The notes below the pieces were generated by a model, which was not told the DNA's origin, searched no databases, and was given only the letters and a program-made list of their open reading frames with translations. Made by a program: the position numbers and the translations under genes. A DNA stretch of 64,000 bases from Sialis fuliginosa (Eukaryota > Arthropoda > Insecta > Megaloptera > Sialidae). The DNA lies in the NCBI GenBank assembly GCA_961205875.1, contig OY540810.1, forward strand, positions 28,520,001 to 28,584,000. The letters are read 5' to 3'. Numbering within the stretch: the first letter of the stretch is position 1; every line of letters begins with the position of its first letter. This document shows, piece by piece, positions 1 through 13,103 of this stretch.

Positions 1-779
1 TACAAAATGTTCAAAATCTTTTATAGTTATTTTCTTTATTATTTCTGGATCTTTCACCACTAGAAATGGTCTTCCAAACATATATGTTCCATAATATCTG
101 AAAAAAATTATTGCAAATGAATATCAATGAATTATTTTGTGCAAAATAAAATACTGCTTGGAGCTCCCTGCAGGCGCCATTTTTGAGTTAGAAAAAAATA
201 CAGTCAAATTCTACTGATTGAGTTCTACATTTTGACACCTCACACGCCGTGGTATGCAATTTTTTGTTTTTTGAATTTGGTTTAAAGCCCCCTGCAGACG
301 CAATTTTTGATTTAGAAAAAAATTAGAAAGAGGGTCAAATTCCACTGGTTTGGTTATATATTTTGACGTACCATATGGCTTTGTTATAAAAAAATATTTA
401 TTACTTAGTTTTAGCTGTGTTACCTTATATTACGTTTGATTAGGTCATTTACCAGGGGGATGTGCGTGTAGGAGAAATAGTCAATTTGATAAAAATCACT
501 ATATTTAACTCTGGATACCAGAGAACCAGAAAAATATATGTTTGTTTTACAGTGAATTAATTTTTTAAATACATACTTTTCATTATGAAATGTATTATAC
601 ATGTCTTGAGAATCATATGCTAAAGATTTTCGATGTAAAAATACATTTATAGAATTCCCAACTATAGGCCATGGTTCTAAATGCTTTACTCCACGTTTTT
701 TCCAGTAATCGTGGTTCCTACTGAAGTACCATCGCAGCAAAAGTATAACAATCACAGAAACTAAAACGTACCACAACAT
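1..779 (-). CDS. Cytochrome P450, CYP9-like, gene A (5' part only, runs off the left edge)
   Basis: Only the first two coding exons lie in the window: 779-577 and 97-<1, together exactly 100 codons. Exon 1 starts at the ATG at 779 and encodes a hydrophobic anchor (MLWYVLVSVIVILLLRWYF) followed by the CYP9-type linker HDYWKKRGVKHLEPWP. The donor is GTATGT after the Asn-Glu-Lys codons (phase 2). Exon 2 continues YYGTYMFGRPFLVVKDPE. Both match genes B, C and D closely, so this is a group 1 member. Catalytic exons 3-7 are outside the window, so I cannot say whether the gene is intact. Intron 1 (98-576) holds two imperfect direct copies of a roughly 100-bp segment at about 159-278 and 283-378. Expected role: ER-membrane monooxygenase. 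Confidence 0.88.
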
Positions 780-2985
780 TTCAATCCAGACGCGTTTCTA
801 CAAATCGTATCTACGAGTTGTATTATTATCTAATAAGAAAGGCGTTTAACAATAATGAGTTTTCATTGCCAACAAGGTACCTAAGTACATATTATGAATA
901 ATTTATAAAAAAAATATGTTTAAGTATGTACTTTAACCTCTTAACACAATATGAAATTTCTAAGTGTTATTCTGATTTAAAAATAAAGTTGTAAGTAATT
1001 TTTTGTAATCAGTATCACTACAGATTACAAATGTTATAAATATACAGGAGTGCATTTTCATCTTTTAATTTTAAATAATCTAAAATAACCTCTTCCAATT
1101 GTAAGTGTACGTTAAAAAAGTTTTATTAATAAATTTACATACATACATATATTAACAATCTACATACTACATACATACAATATGTATTATAAAATAATGT
1201 ATATCGCGTCATCATATCAACTCTTCTATCGATTTACATCCCGCAGGAAATGTTGAAAGCTACTTCAACACTTGATTCAATATACTTGAAATTATTTTAA
1301 ATACTATACAATTAGAAAGATCTTGACTTCAAGTTGTACCAATAAGATGGTCCTGGCCCCTCCCTCTTCTGATTCAAAAGTTATCATTTTTTTTATTAAT
1401 TTTTGTGATCTTTTAGTTACTGCTGATTGTTAACAAAAACTTTTTGACTATTTCGTACTCTTTTTATTAAAATATTCCTAAATCCGCCCTTGTTTATCAT
1501 TGAGTAAATAATTTCTCATATCATATTTTTACACAAACTATTAATTATCATATCACTGTATCTGTATCATTATTTTTCTGGTTGTAGTTTGTATAAATAA
1601 TGATGTTTTATTATAATATATACGAATATATTATTTAATAATACTAGTATATTATATACAGGATGAAATAAAAGTAAGAGAAACTAGCATGTTACTTTTT
1701 TTTAAATGTTTTCTACAAACATTTATTAACAAATAAAATTTTGTAATGTGACTTCATACTTCAGATACATACATAAATAAGAGCCATCAGTTTTTCTAAT
1801 AGCGTTTTGTATATTTCTTTTTTTATATTTTCTTTACATCCATACAGGTAGAAATATCCTACATTTACCGTAAATATTTAAATTGCAACTATATGATAAT
1901 TATATATGAATGTAAAGAGAATGTAAACGCCAATTTAATGAGATGATAAAAAATATAGGGTGCTATTTAAAAAATAAATTAGCTCATATATATGACGAAC
2001 CTATGACTTTTACAAAAATTATTTTATTAATAATAAACTCTTAAACTAAATATATACACTTTAACCACACAATAAAACAATGCCCTCGATACATGTTTCG
2101 ATTTCACAAGAAGTCAATGTCAGGAGTCTAATAGTTCCAGACTTTATAATCCAGACTGTAAAATCAATGTTCATTACTTTTTTATCCATTCGATACCTAC
2201 ACGCGTTTTTATCAGTATTTCGTAACGTATTTAAGTGAGTAGAACTAAAATTAATTGAGGATAATATTTATTCACTTCAGTATGTTTATTCACTACATTT
2301 GTACAGGTGAAAATATTTTTTTTCCACAAGTAACTATTATATGGGAGAAGTGACGACTAATTTTTCATGAACCAGGGAAAAATTTAAGATCTGAAGTGAT
2401 AAAATCAGATCTTGATAGATCTGCATTTTGAGACAAAATCATACATACGATCTACAACGTTCTACAAAGATCTCTGAAGATCGTTGTAACGTTGAAAATT
2501 CATGAATCTATAACGATCTGTAGAGATAGGTATAGATCTTTGCAGGTTTCCACAGATCAAAAACCAGTGAAAAATATGATTTTATCTCAAAATGCAGATA
2601 TATTCAACACAATATACAACTCATAGTAACATACTGTAACTCAACACTAGTAAGATGGAAATTCAATAAGTATAAAGGAAAAACGTCAATCATTTTCTTT
2701 GTTCATACATTTATGTGTTTCTTTCAAATCGGTACAAAATTAACCAAAAAATTTGAAATAAGTACAACAGAACCTACAAAGTCAATATACTGTACTGAAA
2801 AAAAAAACGGTTCGTCATATTCATTTAAGAAATATTTTTAAACCCTATCATTTTAATAAATTTTTAATCCTTTAACAGCTTCTACTTAAACTAAACGTTA
2901 CATTTATTAGACATTTTAAATAAACATTTTTAATAATCACACGTTTATTAAATCTAACAAAATAAATCTTAAAAAAATATCAAAA
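780..2985. other. Intergenic region between genes A and B
   Basis: This is very AT-rich and I found no coding exon in it. A candidate core promoter for gene A lies near 1032-1060. At about 2340-2600 there is a degenerate relative of the GATCT-rich repeat seen at 29 kb. It contains several AGATCT and GATCTACAAC words and ends in an inverted copy of its own TTTTGAGA-type block. Confidence 0.6.
1032..1060 (-). promoter_or_regulatory. Candidate core promoter block of gene A
   Basis: On the minus strand a CACTCCTGTATA block is followed by an AT-rich TATATTTATA stretch and an AATCTG word, about 255 bp upstream of the gene A ATG. The same CACTCCTGTATA...AATCTG arrangement occurs 166 bp upstream of gene B. 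Conservation between paralogs in otherwise divergent upstream DNA is the main evidence. The start site itself is not visible. Confidence 0.35.
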
Positions 2986-5900
2986 TTAACGAATTCTTAA
3001 TTTGAGTCCCACCCAGCATCCTTCCTTGGCATGTGTCCTAAAAGTATCCTCAGCAAGAACAATCGGTATTGGAGTTTTTGCAGTAGTGACAATCTCAAAA
3101 TTAGCTAGGATATAAAACAAGAATACTTTTATTTCCATTAGGGCAAATCTAGAACCTAAAATAAACAATTTGTTAAAAACCATTTCATCATTTTATAAAT
3201 TACATAAACTAAAATAAATGTATAGACATTGAGACATCCATAGACATAAAGCATGACTCGAAAACAGAGCCGTGTCAAAAGATGAGATAGAAAATAATTT
3301 AATATGTACCTACTTGTTCTTTTTTAAACAGGAGTGTCTGTTTCATTCTTATAAGAAAAAGATATGGATATATCCCAAACCTACCGCATCTCTCTCACTG
3401 TTCTGGAGAAATGTTACACCATTATGTTAATACAGAATGCTCTATATCTATGGAGTCAACCTATTAAGTAATAACTTACCAATACATGCTCTAGGCCCAA
3501 TACCAAACGTCATAAAAGTTCCTTGTTTAATATTATGCTTATTTTCATCACTGAATCTTTCTGGATCAAATTGATCAGGATTGGGGTAGTATTTAGGATC
3601 TCTGTGTATAGCATAAACAGGGAAAATAACAGCGATTCCTTTCTCTAACTCCAAAACTCCATCTTCTGTTTTAATTTTGTATGGGGTTGTACACAGTCTG
3701 TCCAATATTGACCCACTTGGCCACATTCGTAATGTTTCTGCGAAAATAAAAATCAGATGAATAGGTTTCCATAATCTAAATATCATCACCTATTCTAAAA
3801 ATGAAGTAATCGGAGTTTTACCTGACACAACCATGTCCATGTACTTCATTTTTAACAACAGATCATACGTTATTTTCCCTCCGCATTCATCATAAATCTT
3901 ATCAACTTCTTCTTGGAGTTTTTTCTGTACTTTTGGGTTTATAGCTAATTCATAAGCGGCAAATGATAAAGCCGTTGATGTTGTATCGAAACCAGCGAAC
4001 AGAAATATAAATGCCTGTGCAGCTATATCTTCATCAGATAATACTAAAAAAACATATAACATGTAGCAGTATCTAGATATATAAATAGACAACAATCGAA
4101 CAATCTTTCGATTTTTTAGTTATTACAACTAACCAAACTTATTTTTCTCGTTAAGATCAATGCTCGATTCTTTTATAGTTGCAAATCCAGTTTCCACCGC
4201 AGTATTTTCGTGTTTAATTGAACCTTTCCTCGATTGAATTAAAATATTTATCATGTCTGACCTAATAATCCCTTTTTCTTCTCTCACTTTTAAAGTATTG
4301 GTCAACGTCTTTTTGAAGAAGTCGGTAGCAGATTTTGTTACTATTCCTTCTCCTAGAAACTATGAAATATACGTGTATAAATAACAGTTTTGAGTGATTT
4401 AAATAAATTTAGTTTTTACACTGATTGTGAAAATTTAATAAAGAAAACCGCAGTTTTATACATATTATATATACATATTATTATACAGACTATTGCCTTA
4501 ACTGTAAAGATTATAATATTTATAATTTCACCAAATACCTTCATTATCCGAGGTAAAACATTGATTAAAAAAACTCTCGTCGATGAAAAATACGTAGCTT
4601 TTAAAGCGTTCTTGTAGATTTCATTATCATTGTCAAGAGATTCACATTTTATACCAAGGGCACAGGTCGCCATCACGTCATTTGAAAACCTAGAGGAGAA
4701 CTCCTTCATCTCTAGACTAAGGGTGGCCGCGGGAGCTACCCCAGTACAGATTTTCTTACGTAAATGTGTAACCATTTCGTCTCCACATTCACACATTAGC
4801 TCAAACATTGTCTTCATTTTGCTGCTGGTAAATGCTGGACTTAATGTTGATCTCATGTTCTTCCATCTTTTTCCTAAATGAAAATTACTGTTATTTGTGT
4901 ATTATTATAATTTGAATTATACTGTTTATATTTCTCTAAAAATCCCGTAAACCAAAATAATTGTCATGTATTTTTATTCCATACATACCAGGTGTTTTTT
5001 TTAAGACTTTTGCAATAGATTATTTCCAAAATAACGAATTTTCAGAAAAAAATGTTTCGTACAAAAGTTTCATAATAGTTTTGAGTGTGCTAAATATTGA
5101 CATCATGGGTTGATCTTGAAAAGGCCACCTTGATGGGTTTTCAAGATCAATTGACATTTTCAGAAAAAAAAGTTATTGTGCCTGAAAACTCATCAAGATG
5201 ACCTTTTCAAGATCAACCCATAGTATACTCGAAACCATGGAACTTTTGTCTGAAACATTTTTTCTAAAAATTCGTTATTTGAGAAATAATCCGCTAGAAA
5301 GTCTTTAAAAAACACCCGGTATATTATTAATCAACAATTTAGACAAAAAAATTATGTTTTTAAATTTATGATCTATTTTCTCAAACCTGGAATAATAATT
5401 AAAGAAAGGCTTTTTTGGTGAGAAAAAAGTATTAAAATCTACTAAAAATAAATTTTTTTATATAAGTAAAGTTGATTCATTTCATATCACTATTAACATA
5501 TTCCAAGTTCAAATATCAAGGACTTGTATCAACTTTATCTATCGTGTGCATTGTTCATACCAGTTAAAAAGAACAAATTCTTCGCAAAAAATGATTCGGT
5601 GTCTTCGTTTTTAAAAAGCGCTGGGTGATCCACAAAGTGTTCAAAATCTTTTATAGAAATTTGTTTTATTATTTCTGGATCTTTCACCACTAAGAATGGT
5701 TTTCCAAACATATACATTCCATAATATCTTTAAAAAATATATTTATACTTATAACAACAATTAGTTATATGTGCATAAAGCACATTAAAGCCTTGGCACT
5801 TTACAGAAACGGTGTCAGTCAGTGCTTCGACCTTGCAAATCTATTATATGTGATTCAATAAAAAAAACGCTGCTACGTTTTGGCGTAACTAAAATGCCAC

Positions 5901-6205
5901 TTGTATTGAATTACATTTAATAGATTTGCAAGGTCGAAGCGCTGATGGACACCGTTTCTGTAAAGTGCCAGGGCTTAAATCAATGTATAAAATAATGCTT
6001 ACTTTTCATTATAAAATATATTATATTTATCTTGAGTATCATAAACCATAGATTTACGATTTAAAAACACTTCTAAAGAGTTCCCAAATAGAGGCCATGG
6101 TTTCAAATACTTCACCCCGCGTTTCTTCCAATAATCGTGGTTCCTATTAAAGTACCATCGAAGCAAAAGTATAACAATCACAGAAACTAAAATGTACCAA
6201 TACAT
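2986..6205 (-). CDS. Cytochrome P450, CYP9-like, gene B (group 1)
   Basis: Seven exons: 6205-6003, 5727-5561, 4873-4539, 4359-4134, 4043-3822, 3737-3480, 3155-2986. Joined they give 526 aa without a stop. The start is the ATG at 6205, directly before a 15-residue hydrophobic anchor; an in-frame ATG 18 nt upstream would only add a polar tail. Motifs: C-helix KRWKNMR near residue 125, I-helix AGFDTT at 327-332, ExxR (ETLR) at 385-388, PERF at 443-446, heme loop FGIGPRACIG with Cys469. The aromatic before the loop reads TFG rather than PFG, as in C and D. A minus-strand AATAAA at 2949-2944 lies 37 nt past the stop. Introns 1 and 2 each carry a small inverted-repeat element. Likely an ER-bound monooxygenase supplied by NADPH-P450 reductase; substrate unknown. 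Nearest relatives here are C and D. Confidence 0.93.
4988..5319. mobile_element. TA-flanked inverted-repeat MITE in intron 2 of gene B
   Basis: The ends are CCAGGTGTTTTTTTTAAGAC and, inverted, CCGGGTGTTTTTTAAAGAC, each flanked by TA. Most of the 332 bp folds on itself: the arms GGTTGATCTTGAAAAGG and CCTTTTCAAGATCAACCC are internal complements. The TA flanks and the lack of coding suggest a non-autonomous Tc1/mariner-type element. Confidence 0.7.
5785..5978. mobile_element. Short palindromic MITE in intron 1 of gene B
   Basis: About 190 bp with inverted ends reading TTGGCACTTTACAGAAACGG on the left and its near-complement on the right, plus an inner pair around CTTCGACCTTGCAAATCTAT. TTAA occurs at both edges, but the first bases differ by one, so the exact ends are uncertain. 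Confidence 0.6.
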
Positions 6206-6370
6206 TTTAACACATATAGTCACAATTTTATAACAAGAAATGTGTTTAATAATAATAATAAGCTATCAATCCTAACAAGTTATTTTCAGACGATTAAAAT
6301 TTTAAAAATATTTACTTAAGCTTCTTTTTGCCGGTTACAAAAACTAGATTTCATAATCATTGCCACACAG

Positions 6371-6392
6371 ATTATTTATACAGGAGTGGGTT
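6371..6392 (-). promoter_or_regulatory. Candidate TATA box and upstream block of gene B
   Basis: The minus strand reads CACTCCTG followed by TATAAATA and AATCTG, about 166 bp before the gene B ATG. The same CACTCCTGTATA start precedes gene A at a similar distance. TATAAATA fits an insect TATA box, and transcription would start roughly 30 bp downstream, near 6345. Confidence 0.45.
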
Positions 6393-6463
6393 TTCAGTTT
6401 TTATTATCAGATGAGTTTTTTACTTACTCTAACCCGATATTGTTTAAATAGGATAATCCAACA

Positions 6464-6800
6464 CAGGGATGGGGAATAGGAAACCTTTTTATCATAGAAG
6501 GCCACATTTAAATTTAAAAATAATAAGCAGGCCTCATACTTACCATCTTTCTTGAAGTAGTCTTCGTCGTAAAATATATCCCCACTAGATAGTTCATATC
6601 AAATAACTTCAGAATATACGCGCAATAGCCAATTTTAATTTATTGATTATTGTAGATTATTTGTTCAAACATTTTTATTTTTGATTCTTGGCAGAATAAA
6701 ATTAAATATAAATTGAAAAGAAAAATTATATATTATAAATAATTGAAATATTTATCGGCTGCAATAAAGTATTGAAAAGGCCGCAGGTTCCCCATCCCTG
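6464..6800. mobile_element. hAT-like MITE (337 bp)
   Basis: The ends are CAGGGATGGGGAA and TTCCCCATCCCTG, a perfect inverted pair. They are flanked by 8-bp near-duplications ATCCAACA and GTCCAACA. CAGGG ends with 8-bp target duplications are typical of hAT elements. No transposase coding is left. Confidence 0.75.
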
Positions 6801-7303
6801 GTCCAACACGTTTGATTATCCATTAGGTTTTCGAATCAGGTTCCCGGACCATACAAAGGTGTAAATTTATACATTGTTTTTGCGAATTATTATATAATAT
6901 TTATAATAATATTTTATCGTATTAGATTTTTATTTATTAATAAATTATAAATTACTGTTTATTTGCATTTATAAAATTGTGTTAAAAAAAGTTATATTTC
7001 AATATATTTTTGAATTTAGACATTTAATTGTTTTTTTGGTGTCGCCATTATTCATCCCGGATAAAATACTGATACATTGTCCATTATGTCCGATCCTCTA
7101 GCTCCAATAATAATAAAAGAGAGTGATAGTAATAGCTAATTTTCCTTTGGAAATAAATAAAACTGTACTTACGTGTGCGGAGATAATAGCAAAAGCATGT
7201 TAAGTTCGCCTTTGAGTTCCGCGATTAATTTTTTAACCGGACAGTTAAACCGATGCATTACGCCCGCGTTCATATCGTACGTACGGTTTCAAACCGAACT
7301 ATA

Positions 7304-8188
7304 CAGGATGGGGCATTTAAAGTGTTACAGTTGATTATCTCAGAACCATCGCATATTTGAAAAAAATATTTCAATCAAAAAATGTTTGGTTGTAAGGGGG
7401 TAATCGAATAGTAATATTTATTTGCTATTTTTACGTGGCCTTCAAGGATATTTGAAGATCAATATCATTTTTTTAAATAGGAACCTATAGTTTTTATTTG
7501 GTAATCTTATTTTACGTGAAAAAATACGAATCTTTCATTGAAAACTTTTTTTTGAACAACCCAAGCTTTCCAAGGTATTTAACAAAATAATTCGAGATTT
7601 TGAATTTTCAAGAATTTTTTACTCAGAAACCATAAACTTTAGAAAAAAAGTACAAAATACAAAAAATGTTTATTTTGGTCTAATGAAACTTGGAGAATTA
7701 TTCTAGATTTTTTTTAACATTTCGTACTTTTTTTTGTTGCTAAAATAAAATAAATAGAAAAAGTTTTTAAAAGTTTTAAAATTTTTTTAAATAATTCTCC
7801 ACGCTTTATTAGACCAAAATAAATATTTTGTGTATCCTGTATTTTTTTTCTAAAGTTTGTGGTTTCTGAGTAAGAAATTCTTGAAAATTCAAAATCTCGA
7901 ATTATTTTGTTAGATAACTTGGAAAGCTTGGGTTGTTCAAAAAAAAGTTTTCAATGAAAGATTCGTATTTTTTCACGTAAAATAAGATTACCAAATAAAA
8001 ACTATAGGTTCCTATTTAAAAAAATGATATTGACCTTCAAATATCCTTGAAGGCCACTTTAAAATAGCAAATAAATATTACTATTCGATTACCCCCTTAC
8101 AGCCAAACATTTTTTGGTTGAAACTTTTTTTTTCAAATATGCGATGGTTCTGAGATAATCAATTGAACACTTTAAATGCCCCATCCTG
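7304..8188. mobile_element. Long-armed foldback element, family FB-1, copy 1
   Basis: This 885-bp element is flanked by TA and ends in CAGGATGGGGCATTTAAAGT and its complement. Nearly the whole length is one inverted repeat: the left arm (GATTATCTCAGAACCATCGC ...) is mirrored on the right, with a short centre near 7740. A shorter copy lies at 29385-29871. It has no coding capacity and would form a hairpin of about 400 bp if transcribed. Confidence 0.8.
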
Positions 8189-9181
8189 TATGTGTAAGAT
8201 GTGCCATATGTTTCGATTTTCGACCCATAGGTACCCTAATCCGGTAACAGTGCTAGTGTCAGGGAATACAATAACCAAACATGTAGGGCCACCCTAAAAT
8301 ACAATGAAATAGGCTTTTTTAAATTACTTTTTATTGATTATTATGAATAATCAAATCTTATAATATTTTCTTCTTAAAAATATACTTTAATTGGCCTCGA
8401 AGCTCCCGTACAGTGAACTATGACGTAACTATAAATGTAAGGCTTATATTTTATGATTAGCCCTCTAGAATATGTAAATATAAATTAAGTTTAAAAAATC
8501 ATTATATGTACTTACTTTTTTAGCATTCCCATTACAAAACTCACCTTTTGTTTCTCTTGTTCTGTAAAATTAATAATTTGACTATAAAATATTGGAAATC
8601 ACACAATCATTTCATAATTTTTTAATAAAAAATTCTCTAGTCCGGTCCATATTTATTAATGAAACACAAATATATTTTCTCATGTATTTTTACGCAATGT
8701 AATAAATCGGATTATATCACAGTATCAATGTTTTTATAATTATCATAAATTATTATTAAAATAAATGATCTATTATAATATTATATCAAAACATATACTT
8801 TATTTCATTATACCTACATATTTTTTTACGTATAGATAGTAATTCATATATAATTACATCTTACTTAAATGAAACTTAATAATATCTATAAACACCGTTC
8901 AAGAACTGTAAAGTATAATTAATACATAAAAAAAAAATATAATATATATAATAATTACATAACATTCAATCCAAGCTACCGCGGCGATTTCAATAATGAG
9001 GGCGATGGTTGTCCACTGCAATGTACGACGAAACGTTGGTCGATAAAACGACCAAATCCAACAATTTCCATGTTAATATTATTATATTTATTTATTTATA
9101 ATTGAGATAAAAAATAAATAAAATATCGCATTGATATTTTTTTTTAATAATAATATCAATTAATCTTTATAGTTAGAGAAA

Positions 9182-11632
9182 TTAATGAACTCTTAATTTA
9201 AGTCCAATCCAGCATCCATCTTTTGCCTGCGTCCTGAAGGTACCAGTTGCTAGTATCATCGGTATAGGAGTTTTTGAGGTAGTGACAATATCAAAATTGG
9301 CTAGGATATAAAATAGAAATATTTTTATCTCCATAAGGGCAAATCTAGAACCTAAAATATATTTTGTTAAAAACTGTACTAATAAGTAAAATAAAATTTC
9401 TTAAGAACCGTCCATCAGAAATAAATAAATAAATAAATAATTCACATAAATATTTTAAAGTTGTATTGCATATTCGAGAAAAATAAGGTTATTTTACCAA
9501 TGCATCCTCTAGGACCAATACCAAATGTCAGAAATGTTCCTTGGTCAATTTTATGTTTATTTTCAACACTGAATCTTTCTGGGTCAAATTGATCAGGATT
9601 GGGATAGTATTTAGGATCTCTGTGTAAAGCATAAACAGGAAAATTAACAGTGATTCCTTTCTCTAACAGCAAAACTCCATCTTCTGTTTGAATTTTGTAT
9701 GGGGTTGTACACATTCTGTCCAAAAATGACGCGCTTGGCCACATTCGTAATGATTCTAAAAAATATATCAATTATATTAAGAAAGCTACGTTTTTATGTA
9801 GAACAGGAGGAGGTTTCGACGGTCTTAGGGTATTTGAGAGTCTTAAAGTTAATGATAGAAGTTATATTATAAAAAAAAGTTGAAGTCTGTAGGATCGCGC
9901 CAAGCTGAGATATTAACTATTCGATTTATTTGTTAATTTATTAATTTTATTTGTTAATAAGAGGAAAAGAGAGTCTCGATGGTCTTAGGGCATTTGACAA
10001 AATTTCTACCTCTTTATAATTTACTTGTATAGATTTTACCTGACACAACCATATCCATGTACTTCATTTTAAACAATAGCTCATACGTTATTTTCCCTCC
10101 GCATTCGTCATTTATCTTATCAACTTCCCCTTGGAGTTTTTTCTGTACGTCTGGGTTTCTAGCTAATTCGTAAGAGGCAAATGACAAAATAGTCGACGTT
10201 GTATCGAAACCAGCGAACAAATATATGAATGCCTGTGCAGCTATGTCTTCATCAGATAACACTGCAAATAAATATTCAGAATTTCTCACCTAGATTACTT
10301 TTTATACGACAACAACTACAAAAGTATAGTTTATTCAGTATTAAGTTATTTACTATAACATACCAAACTTATTTTTCTCGTTAAGGTCTATACTCGTTTC
10401 TTTGATAGTTGCAAAGCCAGTTTCCATTGCATTGTTTTCGTGTTTAATTGAACCTTTTCTCGATTGAATTAAAATATTTATCACATCTTGCCTGACAATA
10501 TCTTTTTCTTCTCTCACTTTCAAAGTTTTCGTCAGCATCTTTCGAAAATAATTAGTAGATGATTTTGGTACTATTCCTTCACCGAGAAACTAAAATAAAC
10601 AAATATTTATCATAAATTGAATTAAATTACTTATAAATTAAACATAATTTTGATTCTCTGTAAGTAAATGTTAAAGCTTTTCGCTGTGAATAACCCACAT
10701 ATACAAAATGTAAATTACCTTCATTATCCTAGGTACAACATTCACCAAAAAAATTCTCGTAGATGGAATATGCGTTGCGCTCAGTGCGTTCGTATAGATT
10801 TCGTTATCATTGTTAAGAGATTCACATTTTATACCAAGGGCACAGGTCGCTATCACGTCGTTTGAAAACCTAGAGGAGAACTCCTTCATGTCCAAACTAA
10901 GGGTGGCCGCGGGGGCTACCCCAGTACAGATTTTCTTACGTAAATGTGTAACCATTTCGTCTCCACATTCACACATTAGCTCAAACATTGTCTTCATCTT
11001 GCTGCTGGTAAATGCTGGACTTAAAGTTGATCTCATGTTCTTCCATCGTTTACCTAAATAAATATTGAATTTAAATTATACGTATAGTTGGGGTTAACTA
11101 ATGTAAAAATAAAGGCTGATTGTAAAAATACTTTATTTTTAATACTATACTACATACCGGTTAATGCAAACAAATTCTTTGCAAAGAATGATTGGGCATT
11201 TTCATTTCTGAGAAGTGTTGAACGATCTACAAAATTCTCGAAATCTTTTATAGCAATTCGCTTTATTAACTCTGGATCTTTCACCACTAGGAATGGTCTT
11301 CCAAACATATACGTTCCATAATATCTGAAAAATACAATACAAATAGCAAAGAGATTCCTGTAAGTGATGATCTATAAATAAGCTTTAAGAATTTTGTGTT
11401 TTTTTAATAAATAAAACATTTCTTACTTTTCATTATAAAATGTATTATATTTGTATTGAGTATCATAAGCAAGAGGTTTTCTATGTAAAAATACATCTAA
11501 AGCATTCCCAACTAATGGCCATGGTTCCAAATGCTTCACTCCACGTTTCTTCCAATAATCGTGGTTCCTATTGAAGTACCATCGCAATAAAATTATTATA
11601 ATAATCACAAAGACCAAAATGTACCACACCAT
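9182..11632 (-). CDS. Cytochrome P450, CYP9-like, gene C (group 1)
   Basis: Exons: 11632-11427, 11324-11158, 11053-10719, 10589-10364, 10261-10040, 9755-9498, 9351-9182; 527 aa in one open frame. The extra residue relative to B and D is an additional Ile in the membrane anchor (VFVIIIIILLRWYF). Motifs: KRWKNMR in exon 3, I-helix AGFDTT starting at residue 328, ESLR at 386-389, PERF, heme loop FGIGPRGCIG with Cys470. The last exon starts GSRFALME and ends LKLRVH before TAA. Introns are short (intron 6 is 146 bp) and nearly free of insertions, so this is the most compact group 1 gene. Same expected role as B, with substrate unknown. Splice sites are all GT-AG. Confidence 0.93.
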
Positions 11633-11826
11633 TTTTACACAGACCCGTTTTTACAACTATCATATAACTAGAGAGGCGTTATTGTTATATTATGTTATAT
11701 TAATTAAAAATAGAAAAAGATAATCTTTATCACTTAGGCTTACAATTTTTAAAAAATAGACTAAAAGTAATTTCGCTTTAATTTTTTTTAACATATAGAA
11801 GAATCTGAACGAATCACGTACATGCA

Positions 11827-11847
11827 TCTATAAAAATTTTTATCTAC
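11827..11847 (-). promoter_or_regulatory. Conserved upstream block of gene C
   Basis: A 21-bp block beginning TCTATAAAAA and ending TATCTAC on the plus strand matches a block of equal length upstream of gene D (20035-20055) at 18 of 21 positions. It is about 200 bp before the gene C ATG and contains a TATA-like core. Probably part of the core promoter, inferred only from conservation and position. Confidence 0.35.
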
Positions 11848-12961
11848 AATACATTTTTTGCAATAAAAAAATCTTGCTGTTCTATATGAACTTGTCATCT
11901 TTGTTTTTTATATATTGCAATCATACGCAATCAATCATAAGTCACTTCGTATTTAGGGTGTACTTATAAAATTTATTTATGAGTTATTAAAAAAATTTAA
12001 ACATATTTTATTAGCTTTTCATAAATCAGTTGGGACAAGTGCATTTGTCGAGCTAATACAATAATTGGAATTAATTTCATAAAGCTAATAAAGTACGTGC
12101 TACAATCTGCGTACAATTAATGATGCTGCAACTAAGCTCAGTCTGAATTTTCCTGTCAAAATGTGGAAGCTTTGTAGAAAACTTTCAGTAATACAACAAA
12201 TTTTAAAGATTGATGTAATGTTTTTATTATAAAGTTTTAAAAGAAAACTGTGAATTTTATTAGACACAATACACACAATAAAAATAGTCTCAAACTAAAA
12301 AAAATATTTTGCTATTTTAGGACGATACACCATTTAAAAGATATTTTTGTAATTTTCGAGTCGATAATGATATCAAATAAGATCTAATACAAACCTAAAA
12401 TATTATTGATTTATCTTAAAATATTATTAAAATAATTTAAATCGTTTTTTTGTGTAGTATGTAATATCAAAATACTAACAATAAATATTAAAAATTAAAA
12501 AATATTGATAACTTATTATTTTATTAATTTTTTAAAGTTTCCCTGAGTCTGCCCCATTTATGCATGTTTTATATTTTTCTCATATCTATCATATTTTTAC
12601 ATAAACTACTAATTAGTGATGTCAAAATACTTCTAAATTAATTGATGATTTAATATATTTAAAAAATATAATTTATTCGATAATACATAAAGATATATAC
12701 ATATGCTTATGTCACTCATTGTAAGTACATAATATATGAAAATAAAATTATTTGTATAATTTGTAATCAAATAATTGTATCGATATTTTGCAGTTTTATA
12801 ACAAATACACAAGACATTCTTTTTTTTATTAACACAAAAAAATTAAAAAATGCGGAGCCAAAAAAGCGACCTAATTGTAGTATTGATCGAGAAAGTCGAA
12901 ATCCAGTCATTGCAGAAATGCATTTAATATAATAAATAAATAAATAAAATATGCTTTCTTA

Positions 12962-13100
12962 TGCCGTGTTTAGACCGAAAAAACAAAACAGCAACAACGT
13001 GTCTTTTTGACAAAAGTGCAATAAATCCTATGCATTTTTAAATACGATGTGTTTTCAAACACCAAGTTGCTGTTTTGTTTTCTTTGGTCTAAACACGGCA
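12962..13100. mobile_element. Harbinger-like MITE, family CAGCAA, unit 1
   Basis: 139 bp with ends TGCCGTGTTTAGACC and complement, and inner inverted words AACAAAACAGCAAC. Flanked by TTA on both sides (12959-12961 and 13101-13103). The 3-bp TTA duplication suggests PIF/Harbinger. Confidence 0.7.
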
Positions 13101-13103
13101 TTA

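Larger units (their letters stand above)
6206..9181. other. Intergenic region between genes B and C
   Basis: I found no coding exon. It holds a candidate promoter for gene B (6371-6392), a hAT-like MITE (6464-6800) and a long-armed foldback (7304-8188). The rest, up to the gene C stop, is plain AT-rich sequence. Confidence 0.6.

Noticed and set aside
4630-4881. Plus-strand open frame opposite exon 3 of gene B, with similar frames opposite exon 3 of C, D, G, J and L
   Set aside because: It is the reverse complement of a conserved coding exon, so its recurrence follows from conservation of the P450. No start context, splice pattern or family match supports an antisense gene.
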